A stretch of DNA of 64,000 bases from Amyelois transitella (Eukaryota > Arthropoda > Insecta > Lepidoptera > Pyralidae), in the NCBI RefSeq assembly GCF_032362555.1, contig NC_083524.1, positions 9,410,001-9,474,000 of the forward strand, given 5' to 3'. The notes beneath the pieces are model-generated. The model did no database searches, was not told where the DNA came from, and worked only from the letters and a program-made list of their open reading frames with translations. Made by a program: the position numbers and the translations under genes. Shown here one piece after another: positions 59,601-64,000 of the stretch (the first letter of the stretch is position 1; each line of letters starts with the position of its first letter).

Positions 59601-61838
59601 GGATCAAATGAGGCTTACCGTGGAAAACTTTACTTTAAATGGATGAGGATAAAATTGTAAATTATTTTGTGTTCTTCGTTGTGAATTCACAATGAAGGGA
59701 CGCTGCGCTGTACTTATTTACTTACCAAGTTTTAATAATTCATCATATTTTAGCTTTCTTTGTATTTCATCTAGAGGATGTAGGAACTACCTACTATGTC
59801 CTCTTCCGATGTCGTAGACTTTGATTTTGGGTTAATTAATACTCATTTCTGTGCTCACGTTCATTGAACCCATTACAAAAACTTCGTGCCCTATTTCTCG
59901 ACTTAACACCGTAGTATTTTATTAATGAGGTAATAGTTATTTTAACTCGTTTTAGGTTATTTCAATCGCCGAAAATTTTTCCTGTTACAAAAATAGAATT
60001 CAATTTATCAGCGCGGCCCCGATCCTCCTAAATCATGTCCGCTCCGCAACCGGCGACCGACGGCTCGGAGACCGAATAATGGCAGGAAGCCGAGCTGTGC
60101 GTTTTATACGACCCCTAGCAATGGTCTCTAGATAACCGACAAAAACAGTTGGATGTTTTTCTAAATGATGCAATTAGTTCCCTGGCCACGCCACCCCGAG
60201 CCCGGCCCGGGCCGCTCACATTCCCTGCGTACTCGCAGCATTGCCGCGGGCGGCGCCGCATTCCACAGCTCAGACGGAGCACTGATAATGTTGGCTCTTT
60301 ACATACATGTGTAGTGTTTGCCATGTCGATATTTTGTCGCCCATGACTTCGTACTTAGGAACTTTACTAAAAATATTTCTTTGATGTAGTTAAATTATAG
60401 CCGATATAATCTACAACGTCCTGACGAAAATTGTCTATTCAGCATCAAAGCTGTAAATTTATGCCGGTTCACAGACCGACTCCTATTAATCTACTCGTCC
60501 CATAAAACGTCACAAGAATCTCCGAAAAATACTTTCTTTAAGACTTATTAGACGAAGCTGTTTGGAACATTATTCTTTCTGAAAGTTATCTCGAGAGCGG
60601 CTGAGCGTTAACTAAACGAATTTCACGGCGGTGACCCGCGACTGCGATGTAATGTTGTTTTTCTCACAATTTTATCGTTGTTCCGACCATTATCCACTTA
60701 TTCTCCTCAACTTCGTTTAACGTTCGCGATTGTGTATTGTTTGTTTAATAGAAAATTATTTTCTTAATTAATATTAAATGCCCAAGAAATTAGGATTTAT
60801 AGCTAAAGTAACTTTTTAATGTCTTAAAGCTTTTGCTGGCGAGCAATATTATTTATATACTGGTGTTAAGGTATACAGATTGAACACCGCTTCTTTGCTC
60901 AGTATAAAACCAGTTCCATCTAGTCTCGCAAACATGGCAAAAATGACTCATTTACTCGTCGCGATCTACCTGTCATTTATCTTTTACTTTCACAGCCACT
61001 TGACTCTCTCGTCAGTACAGGTTCCGTCGACTCTGTCGGGTATGACTGAGCCCCGCCCTCCATTCTGACGACATGCCGAGAGATATTGCTACATTACCAC
61101 GAGATAAGGCATTACCGACACGACGACACATCTGCGCACAACAACACCAGCCATTCATCACTGGAGTAATGCTAGCAGACAATCTGCTAGTATTGTGAGA
61201 CACGTCACGTGCACGAATCTGCGCCTGACGAGCGCCTCGTTACAATCTCCGTCTAATATGAATGTGCAAACATTTAGAACACGCGACACGACAATTCGCA
61301 GCATCCTCGAACTGGTATTTGTGTAGACGATTTACATTATCTACAGAGTTAGCAACCACTTACTCCAACTATGTTACGTTAATTAAACAGACTTCTTGTG
61401 TAGGTACGGGTGTGTACAAAACTGTTTGAATCTAATGCAATTTTCATTATTGTTATTTGTTTTACTTCTAAGTCTTGAATATGTAACAGCACAGCTTTAG
61501 GATTACACAGACCAGGCCCTGGAAGCCAATGGACCTTTCTTCGAAACAGTTTCGTACCGTGTTAAGCTGGATCAGTAAAATCTATAAAAACTTGGTAATA
61601 AGGAACGTAATCCATGTTGGTTGTAAGCAGAACTATTTCAACGGCTTTGTTTTGATATACGCGCTTTTTTGTTAAAGTACAGTTAAGTACTCACAGAGTC
61701 TGCAGATGTCTCAGCGGCGCGAGCGCAGCGGCCGGCACCGCTCGCAACAAGTTGCGCGTGAGTCGCAGCGAGCGGAGTGAGCGACACCCGCTCAGGTCCT
61801 CCTCCTCCAGGTCCGAGATATAGTTGTCCTCCGCTGAC
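38648..61838 (-). CDS. rk: LGR2/rickets-type glycoprotein-hormone GPCR, bursicon receptor (3' 13 exons, 5' end outside window)
   Basis: Receptor for the cystine-knot heterodimer bursicon, acting at the plasma membrane through Gs/cAMP to drive cuticle tanning and wing expansion. Exons (-): 61695-61838, 57398-57469, 52814-52885, 51977-52045, 51567-51710, 47758-47898, 45674-45739, 45325-45468, 42268-42339, 41325-41451, 40706-40874, 40343-40465, 38648-40257; ~984 residues, frame kept. The first ten encode leucine-rich repeats, each exon one or two repeats split in phase 2 inside a Leu codon. The hinge has TLVLSYAYHCCAFLPLMEAE and VHCLPMPGPFLPC. One intronless exon holds all seven helices (PRFLVTNLAAADFFMGVYLG, SSELSVYTLAVITLERNYAI, NSCCNPFLYAILTKQFKKDC) and a ~255-residue Ser/Arg/Pro-rich tail. 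The DRY position reads ERN. A type A LGR (LGR1) is less likely: AITHAMHLNKRLSLRHA fits rickets better from memory. Signal peptide and first repeats are not in the window. Confidence 0.92.
41833..41975 (+). repeat. ~240-bp interspersed repeat, 5'-truncated copy
   Basis: Begins inside the unit at TTTTAGGCGATGGGCTAGCA and runs to GGGATATAGATGTGATTATA, followed by a 24-base A-run at 41999-42022 and then a SINE. Intronic in LGR2. Confidence 0.8.
41999..42022 (+). repeat. Poly(A) homopolymer, 24 bases
   Basis: Uninterrupted A-run between the 240-bp repeat and a reverse-oriented SINE. It does not fit as the SINE's own tail, because the SINE reads away from it on the minus strand and its tail is the TTTATAAT-type stretch near 42110. 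Confidence 0.9.
42031..42257 (-). repeat. tRNA-derived SINE, full-length copy next to an LGR2 donor site
   Basis: The minus strand reads CTCTGTGGCTCAGCGGTAGT (A box), CCCGGGTTCGAATCCCGG (B box), ATTGTCCTGGGTCTTGG and the TTCGAACTTACTTCGAGGC tail, matching 35634-35855. Its head ends about 10 bp from the donor of exon 42268-42339, inside the intron. Confidence 0.85.
43262..44578 (-). mobile_element. 1.3-kb inverted-repeat element flanked by AAGT (element 4)
   Basis: Left end GTGTCGCTTAACTTCAAAGT then CGGATAAATCCA; right end TGGATTTATCCAAGTTTGAA then GTTATGCGACAC. These are ~32-bp inverted repeats with four mismatches. AAGT precedes the left end (43258-43261) and follows the right (44579-44582), a possible 4-bp target duplication. 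Internal GGATTTAT/ATAAATCC motifs echo the ends. Two minus-strand coding remnants lie inside. Superfamily not assigned; several with 4-bp duplications exist. Located in an LGR2 intron. Confidence 0.7.
43775..44029 (-). pseudogene. 84-residue open frame inside element 4, probable transposon-coding remnant
   Basis: Open from a TAA at 44030-44032 to a TAA at 43775-43777, with no upstream ATG. It reads FGCDEICNKFCFTYDLSDLL, then KLLSRELLKTHFG, and ends in an acidic stretch EEIAEDDSEEVLSFV. A separate ATG frame at 44158-44246 (MDNSIKMLSPSNARKR and a Lys/Arg-rich stretch) ends at a GTAAAT donor and could be its first exon, but the join from the obvious acceptor runs into a stop, so the gene is broken. 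I do not recognise the family. Confidence 0.4.
45056..45300 (+). repeat. SINE-like repeat body next to an LGR2 exon
   Basis: ATCCAGTTGCCTGAATGTGC, then GGTTCCTCAAGATGTTTTCC and CTCGCCGT resemble the conserved core of lepidopteran tRNA-derived SINEs. A weaker relative lies at 29868-29925. It ends about 25 bp before the LGR2 exon border at 45325. Limits approximate. Confidence 0.45.
45813..45910. repeat. Inverted repeat with 25-bp arms
   Basis: TTTTGACTATGCCATCTCTA then ACTTA (45813-45837) pairs with TAAGTTAGAGATGATATAGT then CAAAA (45886-45910) with two mismatches around a 48-base loop. It could be a small MITE core or a hairpin in the LGR2 pre-mRNA. It starts 74 bp upstream of the acceptor of exon 45674-45739 in transcript direction. 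Confidence 0.85.
45993..46195 (-). repeat. ~240-bp interspersed repeat, diverged copy
   Basis: An ACAT-type tail, then CGTCTATATCCCTTGTGGGG and AGACAGAGCCAACAGTCG, to TTAGTCGCCTAGGATC. The GTGCCG end is replaced by sequence with its own GTTCCTAGA/TCTAGGAAC hairpin at about 46209-46257. Confidence 0.7.
47096..47226 (-). repeat. ~240-bp interspersed repeat, internally deleted copy
   Basis: ATAATCACGTCTACATCCCT joins directly to the AGAATCCAAGTTAAAAAGCC and GCGACATCCATGAGAACGAG blocks and ends GTGCCGGGAACCACACGGCA. About 110 bp of the middle is missing. Confidence 0.8.
48264..48440 (-). mobile_element. Helitron-like element, reverse copy
   Basis: The plus strand begins A-CTAGCTTTCGCCCGTAGC, the reverse complement of the GGGC...CTAG-T ending of the copies at 12812, 31997 and 34774. 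The far end is diverged. Confidence 0.5.
49018..49190 (+). repeat. ~240-bp interspersed repeat, 5'-truncated copy
   Basis: Starts CTTATAAACATGGGATTCCT and runs without gaps to GACGTGATTATATGTATGTA. Very close to the copy at 31223-31480, so probably recent. Confidence 0.85.
49313..49356 (+). repeat. 11-bp minisatellite, four units
   Basis: GTCGGGCGAGT is repeated at 49313, 49324, 49335 and 49346, the last unit ending in G instead of T. It is followed by a GC-rich stretch to about 49390. In the intron between LGR2 exons 51567 and 47898. Confidence 0.9.
50828..51002 (-). mobile_element. C-terminal remnant of an endonuclease/reverse-transcriptase LINE (RTE-like)
   Basis: The minus strand keeps an open frame with GKRPRGRSPTRWSDQIRSSL, DAKDRNRWR and KEKVIRRGSHDPQQ, then TGA. 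The GRGRP-x-x-RWxD pattern is the usual C-terminal tail of insect RTE-like polyproteins. No RT core is present nearby. Intronic in LGR2. Confidence 0.65.
55605..55715 (-). repeat. tRNA-derived SINE head, truncated
   Basis: The minus strand reads CTCTGTAGCGAAGCGGTAGT and CCCGGGTTCGAATTCC, the A and B boxes of the SINE seen at 35634. The 3' tail is lost. Confidence 0.75.
55727..55803 (+). repeat. Fragment of the ~240-bp interspersed repeat
   Basis: AACTGAACGTGGCCTTTCAA, then TGTTGGCTCTGTCTACCCTG and a degenerate TTATTTGTATGT end. It directly abuts the SINE head. Confidence 0.65.
57470..61694. other. LGR2 intron, no gene or repeat seen
   Basis: 4.2 kb without a supportable exon. There is a purine-rich GGGAGG stretch at about 59430-59475 and a GC-rich patch at 60180-60270. 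No tRNA boxes or inverted-repeat element were recognised. Confidence 0.45.
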
Positions 61839-64000
61839 CTGCACAGCAACCGTCACTAATTCACTTTCAAAGTCTTTTTATATCTTAAATAGGCTTAAAT
61901 CAAACAATAGACAAAATTATGTTTGCAAATTTCAAAAGGAAAAATAGACTTCTAAATTAAAAAAAATCAATAAGGTATTGAAATAAACGGTGTCCATTTT
62001 TTTTAATTCTTTGCGGTATTTCCAAATTACCAATTCAAATCATTTTCACGAAAAGGGCGCATAGTGATAGATTGTAGATCTGTTAAGGTAATGTAATACA
62101 ACTAATCAATCACATTAGAGAATGGGCCTCAGCTGGCTGTGCCCGGATTGTGTTGTGTGGATGCTAATGATGGAGCTGGGGTCAATGAACCTTCGGCTGA
62201 CACCAAACTTTCGCTCCAAATTTCGACAACAAACTGTATTGAAACGAACAATACTTAAATAAACAATAAGAAATATGATACATACATACATACATACATA
62301 TGATCACGTCTATATCCCTTGCGGGGTAGACAGAGCCAACAGTCTTGAAAAGACTGAATGGCCACGTTCAGCTATTTGGCTTAATGATATAACCGAGATT
62401 CAAATAGTGACAGGTTGCTAGCCCATCGCCTAAAAGAGGAATCCTAAGTTTATAAGCCTATCCCTTAGTCGCCTTTTACGACATCCATGGGAAAGAGATG
62501 GAGTGGTCCTATTCTTTTTTGTAATAGTGCCGGGAACCACACGGCACAAATATGATACCTAAGATAAAATTAAAACTTGAGTATATGTAGAATATTAATA
62601 TCAGTTAAAAGATAACCAGAGCACTAGTGTTCTTTGTAGAGCAAGGATAACAACCATAAATATTCCAATCAAGCAACTACATCACGCCTGCATCAGTTGT
62701 AAATCTAAGATCAAAGCTTGTCTACGGTTCGTAAATGTCCCGCATATGACCTGATTTCCTGGCTGGCAAAGTGGCTCGGAGCAGACTCCAACTAGGAGCG
62801 AAACTAAATAAACATCCTCAGAAACGTTAACATCTTTCACGCAATCTGGCTTGTTTGATAAATAATGTAGGTCATTTAATATTCACAGATTTCTAAAATT
62901 AAATGTACGAGATAGTGCATATAAAACTTTGAATGGGACTAATCATCTTCGCGTATTGATCAAAGCTTATGAAAGCTAACATCGCCATGCTGCCTTGCGC
63001 CATCATTCGCACAAGTTTGGAAGACACAGAACCGTTATACACATATATGTATCTTTTTTTGACAATAAATTACAATTAACCTTAGTAAAATCATCTTTCT
63101 TTCTTTCCTTATCTTGACCTTTTCTCACTATTTGCGTGAAGTGTATGGTCGACACAGTATGTTACTTTTATTTTTCAATTAGTTCTGCCACTTGTCATCT
63201 CACTCCTTCTTTACTCATGTTCTTTATCGCTGTCAATTTATCTCTTTTTCGGTCTTCCTCTATTTCTAAAACCTTCCATTTCCACATTGGTTTTTATTTC
63301 CATATACATTGTATTTTCGGCTCCTTCTTCTTGACGGGCATGTAAAATAGAGCGGTGTCGACTGTATTCTCTATATATTCTGGTCAACGTCATGATTGCG
63401 CAATATCGTGGCGTGCGAAAGATCCGCTCGTAGAATTCGCACACTCCCCCGCTGCCGGTTGACACTGACCCCGCCACCACCTGGCGGCCGACCAGGTGAC
63501 CTGTAAATCTACTCGCAACAGTTACATCACTGTTTAAAAGATCTTGTTTTCGTTCGAGCAAGATTGCTTTAGTCGATTGATATACTGAATTTATTACAGT
63601 CGATATGCATCGATTTGGTTGTTCGTTAAGTGGTGTAGCCGCTGCACGTTGAGTAATCAAAGCGATGCAGATTGCAACTGACGCACGCATCTCGTCTGGA
63701 TTAGTGGAAACATTAGGGCGAGGTCGGGCATGAGATCACACTACAGAACTTCGATTTATTAGCTGTATTCCATGGCTTTTTTTTTATTTTATGCTACTCG
63801 TAATTACACCTCTACATCGCATCTGCGTGTGTTCCAAGTTACACCCTCCGCCACTGTGCACTCCATTTCGCTTTCCAATTTGTCCGGTTTATAGCCAATA
63901 TATGGGCAATTCAATCTTAAGTTCGTTTGGTTTCGTTTGTTGGGTTTTATACTAAAAAATTCTTAAAATAAAAATACTCTTCACAAAGACATTCAAAAGA
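61839..64000. other. LGR2 intron or 5' region running off the window
   Basis: Apart from the repeat at 62281-62547 I see no further leucine-rich-repeat exon: no phase-2 acceptor/donor pair encloses an LxxLxLxxN frame on the minus strand. A 150-residue minus frame at 63238-63690 is discussed under rejected items. Confidence 0.4.
62281..62547 (-). repeat. ~240-bp interspersed repeat, full-length copy with ACAT tail
   Basis: (ACAT)n, then GATCACGTCTATATCCCTTG and GGGGTAGACAGAGCCAACAG, through CCATGGGAAAGAGATGGAGT, to GTGCCGGGAACCACACGGCA. Nearly identical to the copy at 2204-2462 and probably recent. Confidence 0.9.

Noticed and set aside
60115..60346. Overlapping plus and minus frames of 65-69 residues in an LGR2 intron
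   Set aside because: Local GC-rich patch without splice context or a recognisable motif.
63238..63690. 150-residue minus frame ending RNRGRPKKR, considered as a 5' LGR2 exon or an RTE-like tail
   Set aside because: It lacks leucine-rich-repeat spacing and phase-2 borders. The GRPKKR end hints at an RTE-like element, but the rest shows no convincing match, so I left it uncalled.
1..64000. CRISPR arrays, rRNA, functional tRNA genes, operons
   Set aside because: No regularly spaced direct repeats. tRNA-like boxes occur only as SINE heads lacking a full cloverleaf, and the DNA is spliced eukaryotic sequence.

Overview
The window is eukaryotic nuclear DNA, most likely from a moth or butterfly. 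The evidence is spliced genes whose best matches are insect genes, very GC-rich exons in AT-rich introns, and interspersed repeats of lepidopteran type: tRNA-derived SINEs with intact A/B boxes, Helitron-like copies ending CTAG-T, a recurrent ~240-bp repeat with ATGT-type tails, an R1-clade LINE fragment and RTE-like ORF tails. The species assignment is inference. I found no prokaryotic, viral or CRISPR sequence.

Layout, left to right. (1) 43-128 (+): last coding exon of an unidentified gene. (2) 1332-6481 (-): complete 10-exon cereblon gene, 417 aa, with Lon-N and CULT domains. (3) 6482-7068: short divergent promoter interval. (4) 7069-26899 (+): complete 26-exon TMEM131-family gene, 1452 aa, with PapD-like repeats, one membrane helix and a cytoplasmic tail. 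Its introns carry three TE-rich blocks and two partial duplications of its own exons. (5) 27726-30326 (-): 3-exon Dim1/TXNL4A gene, 142 aa, with a 1.1-kb inverted-repeat transposon in intron 1. (6) 32507-37052 (+): an unrecognised small gene with two candidate alternative first exons that both splice in phase 0 to one shared 3' exon. (7) 38648-61838 (-): the 3' two-thirds of a leucine-rich-repeat GPCR of the rickets/LGR2 (bursicon receptor) type, 13 exons. Its 5' exons lie beyond the right edge.

The genes are not a functional cluster: protein turnover (CRBN), ER export of secreted cargo (TMEM131), splicing (Dim1) and hormone signalling (LGR2). What they share is architecture. CRBN/TMEM131 are divergent, and TMEM131/Dim1 and the unknown gene/LGR2 are convergent. 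CRBN, TMEM131 and LGR2 exons are GC-rich while Dim1 exons are not.

The most interesting material is structural. A 4.2-kb TA-flanked transposon begins three bases into TMEM131 intron 21 and so supplies most of that donor site. Three different TA-flanked elements share a GGG-starting terminal repeat. A 1.3-kb element with an apparent AAGT duplication carries an 84-aa open frame without a usable start. There is an exact 95-bp copy of a TMEM131 splice acceptor in an earlier intron, and a tandem duplication of a TMEM131 exon end. I see no convincing evidence of a wholly new biological system. All exon borders are read by eye from splice signals and reading-frame continuity; every join in the three complete genes and in LGR2 keeps frame.
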